NCBI GenBank assembly: GCA_029964075.1
Contig: CM057149.1
Coordinates: 30,270,197 to 30,334,196 of the forward strand
Length of the DNA stretch: 64,000 nt
Direction of reading: 5' to 3'
Source of the DNA: Patiria pectinifera
Taxonomy: Eukaryota; Echinodermata; Asteroidea; Valvatida; Asterinidae
Numbering within the stretch: the stretch's first letter is position 1; each line of letters begins with the position of its first letter. This document shows, in pieces, positions 14,060-27,137 of this stretch. Below the pieces are notes generated by a model that worked only from the letters and a program-made list of their open reading frames with translations, did not search any database and was not told the origin of the DNA. Both the position numbers and the translations under genes were made by a program.

Positions 14060-14248
14060 GGAAAGAAACCGGGCGTTCTGATTGGTCGAAAAGCTTCGTC
14101 GTGGGCATTTCCGAATAGATCCGAAGATGTGCTTTAACATGGCGTGTGTTCTAGGTCGATCGGTTCACGGAGAGCGGAGATACGAGGTTTTGAAAAATTC
14201 GACATCGTTTTTCGAAACGAAATGTCATGTTAATTACCAGAGAACAAG
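14060..14248 (+). other. Putative promoter and first exon of a small nested gene
   Basis: A CpG-richer island in AT-rich intron. An inverted CCAAT box (ATTGG, 14081-14085) lies about 55 bp before an ATG at 14139. The open frame from that ATG (MACVLGRSVHGERRYEVLKN and on, 36 full codons) runs to a good donor, AACAAG|GTATGT, at 14248. Spliced to the acceptor at 15104 this frame would stop after about seven more codons, so it may be an upstream ORF or a different product. I do not recognise the protein. Confidence 0.35.
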
Positions 14249-15104
14249 GTATGTGTAAAACATTGATATTTAAGCTTTATTTTGATATATATGACAGCAA
14301 TTTTAGGAATTAAGAAAATCAACGGAAAGGGAAAAGAAAACGACAGCGCTTTTGCAGTTTTGTTGAGCTAGCAACGCACGTGCGTACGTATAGTGGTAAC
14401 CGTACGTATGCGTGCACATGCAACATGGCATGTGTGCATGCAGGGCACTGGTACCCGGCCACGCGTCAATGCCGGCATGGGTACGGCTGTTGCGGCCGGT
14501 GTCGACCGTACAAATTCATGACAATCGGACGATGTTCTGTGAATTTTATCGTCCTTTTTTGGGTCCATGCACGGCTTTATTTCAGTGTTAAGGAACGTGG
14601 GGATAGTAAAAAAAAAGGGCACTGGCTCATATTTCAGTAACAAGCATGACATTAAAGTGAAGGTTGTCTTTTTCACCGTTTGCGACCGTTATTTATGGTC
14701 CTAAATCATGGACTTCCAACCACTTCGCCCCATGTTTAATCCCACAGCCTGACATTGCCCAACTGTCATTTCGCCCCCAATGTTGCTCGATGAGTCGATG
14801 TTCCATTATTAGTATTAATTATTCGAAAGTAGTAAAACAGTAGGCTATATTCCACAATACAAATGATGCACATGCTATTTCATTAATAAAAGGTCGAATT
14901 ATTTGTTGAGTTCTTGAGCCACATTTAGAAGGCCTAAAGATTTTTTGGTGTTTTCCCCCCATTTTTGTGAGCCTTAAAATAGATAGTAAAAATAAAACTG
15001 AAACAGTTTTAGTTTTTTCCTTGAATATTTTAGGCCTACGTCACGTTTACTTAACTGCTTAGATAACCTAGTGAATCATTTTTGTCCCCTTTCATTCACA
15101 CAGT

Positions 15105-15264
15105 TGCCAACAGATATTGACATGAACTTGAAGATTTTTTGGGACTAGCTCATACATTGAATGCTGCGAGTTCATGTTGCTGTATGCCATCGAGTTTGTT
15201 CCCAGTCTACTGTTGAATATGACCCACAGACATCATTGATCAATTGAAACAACAGATATGGAAG
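15105..15264 (+). other. Putative second exon of the small nested gene
   Basis: It follows a good acceptor (TTTCATTCACACAG) and ends at the donor GGAAG|GTACGT. It contains an ATG at 15258 that begins the frame M-E-G continued in the next exon. Mostly untranslated under this model. The intron to the next exon would be 290 bp. Confidence 0.35.
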
Positions 15265-15554
15265 GTACGTAGGCCTATCATTTTAAAACATTTAATTTAT
15301 TGTCACATGGGAAATAAACACAAATATTTGAATTCAAAACATACAACTTAAAAGCAATTTCAAGAAAATTTGTGCAGTACAAAATGCAATTTCAAAAAAA
15401 GAAATTTTTTTTTTTTAAACATAAATGCTACTTTTTGTTACCTGTACGCTTCTTAGTACAGCTTCTCGTTTTCATTATCTCATATAATTTATATAAGAAG
15501 TGTTCCGAAAAAGCAAATTTTAATTAAAAATCTTTAATCTCTATGTCAATAAAG

Positions 15555-15694
15555 GTGACGTGTTGGACTTCGATGTGCCTTACGCAGATCAGCCCGGCCC
15601 CAGTTCCTCTTCAGCAGGACACGCCATGTCTGACTCCGATGATTCTACCTCTGATCAGCCCGGCGTGTACGAACAGATCAATTACTCTTTCTAA
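15555..15694 (+). CDS. Putative terminal exon, acidic Ser/Asp-rich 48-aa peptide
   Basis: Joined to the ATG at 15258 through introns with canonical borders, it gives a 48-residue product that starts MEGDVLDFDVPYADQPGP and ends EQINYSF before TAA at 15692. The middle is Ser/Asp-rich (SDSDDSTSDQPG), and the segment DQPG occurs twice. Codon usage is GC-richer than the surrounding intron, and the frame ends exactly where AT-rich repeat sequence begins. I do not recognise it. It could be the N-terminal remnant of a longer transposon-associated or lineage-specific protein. It lies in sense inside MAGI intron 1. A MAGI alternative exon is unlikely because it carries its own stop. Confidence 0.4.
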
Positions 15695-15699
15695 TTAGG

Positions 15700-16550
15700 G
15701 CGAATTAGTATGCAAATTGAATAACAAATTAAGTTGTGACCTTTTTAAAAAAAACCATTGGAGCAAATCTATAAGTGCTTCTTCCGATATATTTTGGGAT
15801 GTTTATTACAAATTACAGGTCTCCTTTGTATGTACATGTAGTGTATTAACAGCACACATATTTCTTAATTTCAATTAATTAATATGCAAATAAGATGCAT
15901 AATTCATTATTTTTGTTCTTGAACCTGCCCATAATAAAGCTTAGCATATGTTTGCAACATATCCTGAAAGTTTCATGTTCATGCAACAAATGGTTTTTAA
16001 GTTACAAGCCAGTTAGTACTTCTTTATGTCAATTTAACGGTGGGGTAATTAGAGCCAATTAGTATGCAAATATCAAATTAGATTGTGACTTTTTAAACCA
16101 TCACAAGTAAGGTGCTTCCTCTGATAAATTGTGAGAGTATTTATCACAAATTTCAAATCTCCTTTGTATGCTTCTCTTTGACAGCACAAAATACATGTAT
16201 TTGCTAATTTTAATTAATTAATATGCAAATGAGATCTAGAATTAATTATTTATTTTGTTTATCTTTCCCAGAAGACAGCTGAGCAAATATGCAACATGTT
16301 TTGAACGTTTCATGTGCCTTCAATATATGTATTTTGTATCTTAGAAGCCAGTAAGTGCTAATTTCAGTTAATTAACATTTAATTAACATGCAAATAAGAT
16401 GCAAAACTCATTAATTAATTTTGTTTATCTTGCCCAGATGACAGCTTAGCATACATGCAACATATTCTGAAAATTTCATGTGTTTGCAATTAATATTTTT
16501 TGATTTAGAAGCCATTAAGTGCCTTTTCATGTGAATTTTACGGTGCCGTC
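15700..16550 (+). repeat. Diverged tandem repeat with octamer motifs
   Basis: Two and a half copies of a unit of about 350 bp. Shared landmarks are TTAGTATGCAAAT, TCTCCTTTGTATG, TTAATTAATATGCAAAT, a weakly conserved GCTTAGCATATG-like block and CATATTCTGAAA-like words. ATGCAAAT occurs five times (15710, 15884, 16064, 16223, 16388). It begins directly after the putative 48-aa frame, so it may be that gene's 3' region or part of the same mobile unit. Confidence 0.65.
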
Positions 16551-16843
16551 CTTAAAACAAAGAAAATAAAAAGAATGACCTTTGACCTGAGACTTCTTTG
16601 CCATTACAATAATATGTAGCAAAAAAATTCATATCTCTGCAACGGAATGTGCTATTTCAAAAATTTAAAAAGTTTTGTAATGCTACTGACCTGCCCTTTC
16701 ATCCTGTAAACTTTTCAAAAGCAAAAGAGCAAGAACAAATTTTCACCTAAAGTGCCCTTCCCCTCACAGGTTACACACATTGAGGATTTACATGTGAATG
16801 CAAATATTCACTTACAGTTAACTTGCATTTAGGAACCAATGTA

Positions 16844-17089
16844 CAGGGCCCAATTTCACGGCCCTGCTTAGCACAACAATATGCTAAGCATAAAAAAAGT
16901 CTGGCTTATAAAAGTAGGTTACCAGCCAAAACTCCATGTGATTTTCATGCTAGGCAAACAACAGCTGAATACCAATCACAAGCAATATACATCACATGGA
17001 GTTTTGGCTGGTAACCTGCTTTTATAAGCCAGACTTTTTTTGTGCTGAGCAAATTTTTGTGCTTAGCAGCGCCGTGAAATTGGCCCCTG
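16844..17089. mobile_element. Foldback MITE with GGGCCCAATTT ends
   Basis: Near-perfect long inverted repeat: the left arm starts at GGGCCCAATTTCACGGC and the right arm ends GCCGTGAAATTGGCCCC. Inner arms match around GTCTGGCTTATAAAAG and CCAGCCAAAACTCCATGTG. About 245 bp, non-coding. A related element with the same ends is at 60501-60749. Confidence 0.85.
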
Positions 17090-17575
17090 GTCTACCGATT
17101 TAACAAGAAAATCCTTGCTCAAAGTGAAGATAGGACTGGTACCACACACCCTCCGCCTGAAATGGTATCATTCAATGAAGGTGGTTGAAGGAAATGTGCC
17201 CGCAGGCAAAGAGATTTATTTTTTAAAATGTGCGTTAGCAGCAGGGGAATTCAGGAACAAGACCCAAAAAATTGTTCATACCTTCTAAGAATAGAATGAA
17301 AGTTAGTGCTAGACACAAATTACATAAAAATAGAAAAATCCTGTCTCTTAAAAATAAACTTCAAAAAGTTGAACAGCGGCAAGAAATGTTATCCTCAAGT
17401 ATGTAAAAAGCAAAAAAAAATGAATAATACACATATTTACATGTAACACAACATATAAACTGAAACAATACCTTGTCAACATTATATATTCAAAGTTGTT
17501 AGCAATTAAAGATGCGTGCCATCTGCAACCCTCTGAAAAGGGGCTTTCATTTTGTACACATATGAACATATGTTT

Positions 17576-17648
17576 ACTTTTTGTAAAGCGCTTCGAAACA
17601 CTGCGTATTAAGCGCTATATAAATGTTAATTATTATTATTATTATTAA
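17576..17648 (+). repeat. SINE tail fragment
   Basis: Contains GTAAAGCGCTTCGAAACAC, then GCGCTATATAAATG and an ATT run. This is the 3' tail also seen on the tRNA-headed SINE at 21815-22058. The head is missing, so this is a truncated copy. Confidence 0.75.
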
Positions 17649-18730
17649 CCCGCCCTACGAGAGCCGAATTATTGTGTGCCGGCTAATATATGTAATTCGA
17701 ATTTTGGGAAGAAATAATTCAATAAGTAAAGTTCAGTGGATTTTTTGTTTGTTTGGTGTCTCATTCAAAAGTGAACAACTTTTATATTGCTAGGGAAATA
17801 CGGTAGCAATAAAAAAAATCTACTTTTCGAGGTGAAAGTCAAAACAAGCAGGGGGAACGCATCTTTAATGTGTTGTTGTGGCGCACAATCACAAATTAGC
17901 AAATATATATGGACGACCTTGTACAAACGAATGTTTACGTTTTCCTCTCGATAAACATATCATTTTACTGAATGCTTTTGTTATGCCGTTCTGGGCATGC
18001 AGCTGTACTTGACAGTTGTATTGATTTTATCGTAGGTGTGCATTATGTGCCGGTAGTATACATCCGCAGATTAATGTAGCGAGCTGGCCAGTGTACATGT
18101 AACAGTGTACGTAATGAGGAGTGCACACTGTCATTATTATTGAATTTTTATAGCACATTTTATATTATACATGTACATGTATGTACATGTAAGTCCAGGC
18201 ATTTTTTATGTATGGTGTGACACACGTTACCAATGTGTGTCTCACTGGGACTCGTTTTGGGTGTGTCAGTCAGTTTTTGTTTCTATTTGTGCAGACGTAC
18301 CGGTACACGGTGACGTGAGTGAAGTGGGGATACTCGTTACAGTTAATGACTGTAGTTTTCTCCAGCCTTTTTAATTTAAAGCAATATTTGATTGTACAGT
18401 AGGCCAATATAAGAGATGGCCTGCGGGTACAAGTCCGAAGAGTGATTTGAAAAGTTTGTGCTCTAGAGCACCTGCCGAATATGATTTATCCTTCTCTATG
18501 GTATTGTAATTTGTGTTTCCAGCAAACAAGGTAAACTACACGTATTTGTGAAAATTTTCATTTTATTAAATTTGGAAAATCTTTTAGTTTTAGATAAGTG
18601 TAATGTTGGATGTATATTGTTTGTCTTTATTTTGATGGCTTACAATGTACACAAAATACATACATGTACATGTTCACATGTGCTCTACATGTGTATTCGT
18701 GTATTCTACACATGTACACTACACATGTAC

Positions 18731-20955
18731 TAGGCTTGGACGGTATTTCGGTATTACCGGATAGTCAAGGTTTTTTTTAATAACCGACTAACACCGACTA
18801 ATGATTCATGAATACCGAAACACCGGTGAACTCGGTATGGAATTTCAATACCGCGGTATTCTTCCTTAGTGTTCAGAATCTTCGCAAAAGCCTTTCAAAC
18901 AGAAAGACAAGTAACCTCTTTGACATGTTTGATTCCATTCTTTGTGGTTTCAGGCATCCAGTTTCATCTCTGCATTGTCAATTACCGTTGACAGATTGAA
19001 CACAATTGTCAAGCTCGACTAGAAAACCTGATACTTCGGCAGCTGCAATACCACAAAGGCCTTTGAAGTTCTGCTAACGCCGCCGTGTTTGCGGTTTTCT
19101 TTGTGTGTAAAGTGTCTCCGCTGAAAGTTCAAACAATGTTTTACACATGGGAATGTTTTGACGGTCGTGACAAAAACTGGTCGTCTTAATTGTTTCTCCG
19201 TGGTTATTTCAGAGAAATCTTACATCATCATGCGTAATTTTTGCCACAACATAGTTCCCAAGAATATCAGCAACAAGAAAAAAAACCGTGTCAATCTTGG
19301 TTATATGACCGCCAAAACTTGCAGGCTTCAGTCTAGTGCTATACTGCGTGCGAGATGAACGTGCAAAGGGAAGGGACGCCTGGATTCACATGCGATGCTG
19401 AGCCGTCCGATCCGGGGAAAATGAGAAACAAATATTTCAAGGAAAGCGCAATATCAAAGCCATCATGATGTCTTATCATGGGCCTTGGGAATAAATGTAC
19501 AATCAAGCAGTGTCGGCACCGACGCGCAAAAGGAAAACAAAAATCTGGACTCGCCTGAATATACGAGGCAGCGGTGTGAACCGTCCGGGAAAATTAAGAA
19601 ATTTTTTTTTCCATCGAATGATTTCTTAACGTGGGTAAAAACTTTTGTACGATCTGGAAGCGTACACTTGAGTGTTTACGTGCGTCATGTGCGTGGCCGT
19701 ACATGTACATGCCAGTGCATGATACGCATACACGTGGTCCCACACTGGTTCCGCACAGAGAGAGTCGGAACACGTGTTTTTCCCCACCCACTGCATTTAT
19801 CGATCTAAAGCCGTGTCCGCACTCGCCTTTTTTTGGAAGGTTTTACCGAGACATGGTGAGATGAAAAATGGTCAAACACCCTTTTAAAAGAATCTGATTG
19901 GCCATCTAAATCCACGCTCGGAACAATTTTTATTCATTCATGTTTCGGTTCGATTGGTCCGTTAGTTATTCATCGGTACCGACGTTCAAAGGGAAGGGAC
20001 TCGCCTGAATATGCCGAGTCGTCCAGATAAAAATCCAGAAAAGAAAATACTCCAAAAGAAAGCGTAAATACAAGAACCATGATTTCTCACCGTGGGAAAA
20101 CCCCCCGTAATGCCCGCACGATCACACGTAAAGCTACGCCCGTCCTGCTGGGCCCACAAGCACAATTGCACGTGCTTTTTCCCACGCACTGTGTGGATCA
20201 AGCTGATTGGCCTTCTAAAACGGCGCTCGAAACATTTTCCATTCATGTTTTGGAATGATTGGTCCGTTCGTTATGAAGGTCGCGGCACCGACAACTTCAT
20301 ATTACAGCGTCCACAATTGCGCATGCGTAATATTGTGATGTTTACTATTATCAATCACGGACCGATCACGTGAGAAGGAGTACGATATTTTTTGTAGGAG
20401 TCCGATTTTCACATGACACCGGCGAAGCACGCAAGGAGTCGCTGGTGACCGGCATAAATTGCATGAGCCTTTTGAGTCACTCACAATGGATACCAACTGA
20501 AAAGCATACGTTCGCTAGGATTCGGGGCCGGGGATCGTTGCGTGGTCGGCCTCTGGCATCGGTCGACGATCTGCATTATTTTTTAGTGGACCTTGTCAAG
20601 TCAATGACTTACAAATTCGAAAAATGCAATACCACAAAAAGTAAGCTTCTCGTGTTTAATAATCTGTTACAATGATATGTTGTTTTTACAAACAAATGGA
20701 CTGATACTGAAAGTTTGAAACCAAGACACTTTTAGTGTAGGAGATTTGCGGCGTGACGCATTTGCGTGATTTATGCTGCGCCGGCGGCTTATCAACTCGG
20801 CACGTGGTGTCTGGTGGTTAGTTATTTTTTCTTCTGATAATGACGTAACTTATACCCCACTTAACATAATACCGCGGTTTTAGGGAATACCGCGTTTTTT
20901 TTGTCACTGGATACCGCGGTATAGTACATGTAAATGCAATACCGTCCCAAGCCTG
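18731..20955. mobile_element. hAT-like non-autonomous element with duplicated interior
   Basis: Termini TAGGCTTGGACGGTATT and, on the opposite strand at the right, CAGGCTTGGGACGGTATT. Flanked on both sides by ACATGTAC, an 8 bp duplication as expected for hAT, although this word is common in the neighbourhood. Subterminal TACCGCGGTAT-type words recur at both ends. The interior is CpG-rich with tandem units: CGG(C/T)ACC at 19514, 19974 and 20283, and paired inverted CCAAT boxes at 19897/19953 and 20206/20258 (period about 305-309 bp). Short frames inside look like decayed coding or promoter sequence; no intact transposase is visible. Confidence 0.75.
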
Positions 20956-21125
20956 ACATGTACACAACATGTAAACAACATGTTTACATGTTCATATGAA
21001 GAAGGTGAAATGACAATTTGGTCAGTATCAATCCAAACATTAATATTTGTCAAACAGATTAAGAAGCTTTTGTCACTGTTGTAAGGACTTCATTTACATG
21101 TACACATACAGTTGTATACTATTGA

Positions 21126-21473
<348 letters not shown>

Positions 21474-21814
21474 TAAGTCTGCAATTGATACAATGTAACT
21501 CCACATCTGATACATTTACATTATGTTTTATTACATGTGTGTCAAGTACATACATGTATACATGTACGTGTATGTGTGGTCAATGTTTGATCCCCTCTTC
21601 TCTTCAAAATAATGTCGGGTCCCCCCCCCCCCCCAAGAAAAAAAAAATTTGGCACCATTCTTCTATTTCTATGTATTGTTCCCCTTCACAAACGTTCTGT
21701 CGTAAGTGTCGTTGCTGATTTGCATTGAAGTTTTGCTTTCCAGACCCGAGCAAAAATTTGATTTTGCGTTTGATTTTTTTTGGGCATACCACTTTGTATT
21801 CTTCTACTGGTCAA

Positions 21815-22058
21815 TGCTGTGGTCCAATGGTTACATTGATTGACTCGTGTGCTGTGGTACATGGGTTCGAATCAAATACGGATGGGGAACAGGAGCCGCA
21901 GCTCCTTGTAAACCCTTATAAAGGTGCTACATAGTGGGTTTCATATTTCTCATGAACTTCATTTACCTGTCTTTAAAAAGAAACATAATTACCAGCGCCT
22001 TGAGTACCTAATTGTTGGTAGATATGTGCGCTATATAAAACTCCAGTATTATTATTAC
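21815..22058 (+). repeat. tRNA-headed SINE
   Basis: The head has an A-box-like GTGGTCCAATGGTTA and a B-box GGGTTCGAATC, the internal RNA polymerase III promoter. The body ends in GCGCTATATAAAACTCC followed by ATTATTATTA. About 245 bp, apparently full length. Confidence 0.8.
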
Positions 22059-22878
22059 TGTCCAGTTGGTAAAAGTGTGTAAATGTACTGTTTGTAAAGT
22101 TTTCTGACTGAGTGTCTCTTTACAATTAGGTGTACATTTGTTGAAATGAATCATTTATGAGTGTATGAATCAAACTTGTTTTATTTTCTCATCAGATATT
22201 CACCAGGCCAAGTCAAAACAATGTGAATATTGCACAATATTTGTACTGTATAATTATAAACACACCTGCAACATGGCCAGTGTGGTTACTGTGGTATACT
22301 TTGTGTTGTGGTGTCAGCTTGCAGTATAAGTGATAACGTCTATTGACAATTCAGGGAACCATAAATTTATAAAAGCGTAAAGTATAAGGGCCATTCAGCA
22401 GGTTGCACTCATGCACAAACTTGGCAATTCAATTTCCTGTGTATTGGCACAATGATCTTTATACGTAGGCTCGATGTAACGCGTACCTTCTCCAACGGTC
22501 AAAGTTTTAACTGTGGTTGGAAGGCTTGCTAATAATACTTGATACCTATTAAGCATTCAGGAACATTGAATGACGAATAACATGTTTCTTTGATTAATGG
22601 GACCAGTTATTACCAACAATGAGTAGCTAAAATTGGTGGTACTGGTAGTTTAATATGTACATGTACACTGTTACATGTACTACTAAAGTTATTTGCATAC
22701 AATTACAAATGAAGTGAAGTACACAAAATTCTATTTGGCGTTCAGGAATGGACCTTTCTGTGTATTGAGTTAAAATTTGTCTTTGAGGGGAAAAAATAGG
22801 GAAGGGTTTATTTTCATAGCCATTGTGCTTTATGGAGTAAGTGTCCCTTTTTCCCATCACCCATTACATAGACCCCTC

Positions 22879-23103
22879 TAGGTCTTTTCACACCAGAGAA
22901 ATCTTGGGGTCGACACAGGGTTGACACAGGGTCGACGCAGGGTTGAAAACATGCAGCATTTCACACTTGAAAAAATTTCAACCCTGCGCCAACCCTGCGT
23001 CAACCCCGAGATTGATTGATAAAAAAACTCAACCTGGAGTGGCGCTGGGTTCGCCCAGGTTTGAGTTCAACCCGGGTTGAGAGGCTCTAGTGTGAAAAGG
23101 GCT
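22879..23103. mobile_element. Foldback MITE with TCTTTTCACAC ends
   Basis: Inverted ends: TCTTTTCACACCAGAG on the left and CTCTAGTGTGAAAAGG on the right. Inside are repeated words of the GGGTTGACGCAGGGT type on one arm and their complement (ACCCTGCGTCAACCC) on the other, making a compound palindrome. Confidence 0.75.
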
Positions 23104-24589
23104 TCTCAAAGACAGTCATCTTCGTAGGAAAGTTACAACTGTCTTCCATGCCATCAAGCACGGGTGTGCACAGTTTGCAAAGTGTTCTAAACACACGCGC
23201 ATCATTGCTCGAAAGTTCTTGGAAATACGGCACAGCCATGCGCGTCACAAAAATTTGACTCTCAAAATGCATACATACATGTATGTGGCAATCTGTAAGC
23301 AATGACATCATTTGAGAGATACAAAAGTCCAGAAGCTCACTTCAATTAAAAGAAAACACTTAAATTAAAAGAAGAGAATCTTCAGTTACATATCATATTA
23401 AGCTTGTTATAGTTTTTGGGTAAACAACAATTTAACACCAATTCAGACGTGGTCCAGACTTGGTCCGTTTCTAAAGAGCCTCAATTACAAACTCATGTGG
23501 AATATACAATGTACATGTACCTTAGAAAATACTTCCCCTTGTGCATCAAACTGTCATAAATCAGGAAAGTTTTCCAAAAACGTTGGCAAGCCAACATCAT
23601 TGGACAGGTGACCAGTCTATGATTTACTTGGATATTTTTGTTTTGTTTTTTTCTTTAAAAAATGGGTTCCTTGTTACAATCAGTCCTTTGTTGTACAACT
23701 ACAAAGCATACATTTGTACTTTTGACTAAAAATCTGCCGTAAAAACTCGCCATTGCTTAGCTTACCAGTAGCTGCAGTGCTGAAATGTGGACGAATTTCA
23801 ACCCTAAAGATGCACAAATTTACAAGGGTTTATTTGGATTGGAATTCTTGGAAAGTGGATGAGGGTGTGCATGTGCACTGGTGTACCACAGGTAAAAATT
23901 CTTTCAAATTGCTGGATTCTATTATAAAACCAAAAACAAATTGGGTTTTTTTTGGGAAAAATTTCAAAATTTATCATACATATGTACAACCTGACAGGTG
24001 TATTTGACTTGAATATTACTAAAGAGCTGACTACAATTTTTTTTCAAAGATGCTTGAATTTGAAAAGGCTGCCAACACACAACATTGAATGTGCAGAATT
24101 GAGAAATTACAATACTACATGTATGTACATGTAAGGCAAAGGCAAATTTTTCAGTGGGAACTGAAAAGTTCTAGTTTTCACGTTTTCAGAAACGAATTCT
24201 GCAAGTGTTGTTTATGTACAAGTACTACTATGGAGCTGTCCAGTATGAATATTGTAAACAAGTAAATTGTAAGTTGCACACTGCATATTATTATTAACAC
24301 TACTGTGCAGATGTACCGTACCTGTACACACTGGTAAATTGCACATTTACGTTTGTAAACAATTTACAATACGTACAAATGCAAACATACATACATGTAC
24401 AAGGTGTACATGCATATTTCTGAAGTGTCAAAGAACATACATGTGCCTTTGCTCCTACATGTAAAACAACAGCAATTGAGTCAAGACACTCATGTGTTTG
24501 AGCCATAAATCTGTCCTGCCCAAATTGAGTCTGTGGGGACCAATGACAGACAAAATTCCTACCAGTTGATTCACAGTGAGCAACACAAG

Positions 24590-24960
24590 GCTGGTGTTTG
24601 TCTCCTCGCCTTAAGGGGGAACCGGGAGGGAGGGAGGACCACCACATCACCAGACTGTTTATTAGTCTACCTGCTCTAATCAAGACATTGCCATGGTAAC
24701 CACAAGTGACCTGTAAATGAGTGGGGCAGGTCAAGTCAGTTGACCTCCGACCCGACCTGTATTGTGTGGTGCACATGTATTCAGCGTGACATGTTTCAGA
24801 CACTATTCAGCACCAGATGTGGACAGAAGACTTGGCCCTGATTTGCTACGATTTGGAACAATTTGCACTCCCCCACATTAGTCTGAATTTATTGCCCCGA
24901 TGTTTCGATGTTATCAACAGGGAGGTTTGATTGGGTTGCCTTGGCAATGTACGTGTAGAA
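24590..24960 (+). promoter_or_regulatory. Candidate enhancer with two RFX-type X-boxes
   Basis: Two near-palindromic X-box motifs: ATTGCCATGGTAAC at 24687 and GTTGCCTTGGCAAT at 24935. They lie in a stretch of higher complexity and GC than the surrounding intron. RFX factors bind GTTRCC-N(0-3)-GGYAAC palindromes (known), often in ciliary or neural enhancers. Function here is inference. Confidence 0.35.
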
Positions 24961-27137
24961 CAACCCCCTGGATGCCAGAATGCATGCCAGACAAGTAGAC
25001 TTCTATTCTACATGTAAACAAAGATTAAATGCAAGTGAGAAATGTCTGAAATCTGATGTAGAAATTGAGTCACTCACAGTAAAGTTTGTCTGCAATGTGT
25101 ATGATAACAATAGCAGCAATTACATGTTCTTCGTACATGTACATGTACATGTGCAACACTAATTAATGTAATTACATGTACAGTGTACCGGTACATGCAT
25201 TTACTGTGGAAAGATACACTTCAATCCTTTTTGGGATGATTTTTTGGTACCCTCTCCAATCCTACATCCAACAGATTCCCACGACAGCAAAGTGTGAGCC
25301 TGCTAAATTCCAACAAAATCCAACAACAAAAATGACAGGTCTTTTAGTTCCTACTCCGATCAATAAGTTCCAGCAGAAAATGCCTTTGGATATTGTTGGG
25401 TTAAGCATAGTTAAGATTAAAAGAGGAATTCTCAGTATGAAGGTAATGTTGAAATCATCAAACCTGTTTGAAAAGTCAACCTTTGCATGAACCCGAAGAG
25501 TATTTATATTTTTCATCCAATTACACGAAAAGTCACTTGACCTGATCTAATTTGACCTGTTCAACTTTATGGGCCATTCATCCCATTTGTTAGACAGACT
25601 TCAAACTTGGCCTGGTGAATTTCTCATTGTTATAAAAAAAAAAAAGAGAAAAGAATTTTTTTCCCCAAACCCAATCCTCTTTGCATGGGAGAATTGGCAT
25701 TAGGGTCCATGGATCAACGGCCAGTAATGGGCAATTGCCAATTGTTACCCCCCCCCCATATTTTTTTTTGTTCTCTGGCTTTTTAAGCATTATTCATCCG
25801 GTTTCTTCCCACGCACTGCCTCACTGCGTTTTCCAGTTAATTTTAATGTACATGTACATCCAAATGAACCATCAATTCTAGTCTTCCTAGATTTCCTAAT
25901 TTTTCTTTTTCATAGATTTCCTTTTCTATCCCTTCTTTGTGTCACTCTCACCTTGAGTGGCTTTGAAATAGGGTTGTGTGATGGGCGACTCTCATTTACC
26001 AAATTTGATGATGTTCACATTAACAGTACCCGGTATATGTACACTCGGGGAAGTGTTAGTCTCAGTTTGTTTGCCATGGCGGTGAACAGAATTAATACAC
26101 AAAATAAATTTTGCAAAACTTCAACTATTTTGTGACATTGTGGAAGACACCCTGTCACTGCTTCTCCTCACCAAGACATTGAAGGGGTACCTGTTACCAG
26201 TAGGATCAAGATACCGGTAGTTCATTGGCTATTTTGTTTTGAATGAGCCATTTGCACCTGAATTGACAGCACACATACTGCATACACTCCTCCTTACAGA
26301 GCTGAGATGGTTTAAGCATGGAGCTATATATAGCTCCATGGTCTGAGCATATTGTTTATAGGCTATGGAATGCTTTATGGGTTAATTTAGTAGGTGTCAT
26401 AGAATGTAAAGCACTTTGATATTCAGCACTTTCTAATGACCATTTTTGTTATAATACAAGACAAAAGAGGGCTCTATTGTTCCTATTGTTTGGACTTACA
26501 TGTAAACTTTTTCTCAATATGTCTCACAATCTTTCAAGGGTTTGAGCTCATGCAGGTCCTCATGGTTATTTTTTACCGCAGGTGACCCATTGTCCCAAGT
26601 CCTAATATACATGTACAAGATCAACTGTTGGACCCATCCCCATGTACATGTATGTTTACACATGTGGTAGACAGACATGAACATAGAACCATGATAACAC
26701 ATGACCACATGTACATGTATGTATGTCCACAGTTTATGATTGATGTAATAATATACGGTACATGTGCACATGTACACGTACATGTATGCACATGTTCACA
26801 ATATGATTGATGTAAGCACTGGTTATTGTTTTGCTGGAAAACAAAATTTCTAAATAAAAAACAGATTGTGTTGAAGGAATAAAATGTATAGATTTCGCTG
26901 CCCTTCCACCTGGTTCAGTCTTTGACACAGTTTATTATTACCTTTGAATGTCCCCCTTGAGACACAACTGGCAATGTGGGTGTGTCATTACTGCATTCAA
27001 CCACTCCCCGGTGACTACTCAGCCTCATATTATAAATGAAGGGGACTCTGTCTTTTCTCTAAATTCAGTTGGAATTCTCTACATGCTGTACATGTAGGTG
27101 AAGAACTCACACATGTACCGGTACATGTACTACTAGT

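Noticed and set aside
14380-14640. 86-codon Cys-rich frame (+)
   Set aside because: The Cys codons come from a TGCATGC/GTACGT-rich simple stretch, the frame ends in a poly-A run, and there is no signal peptide or splice support.
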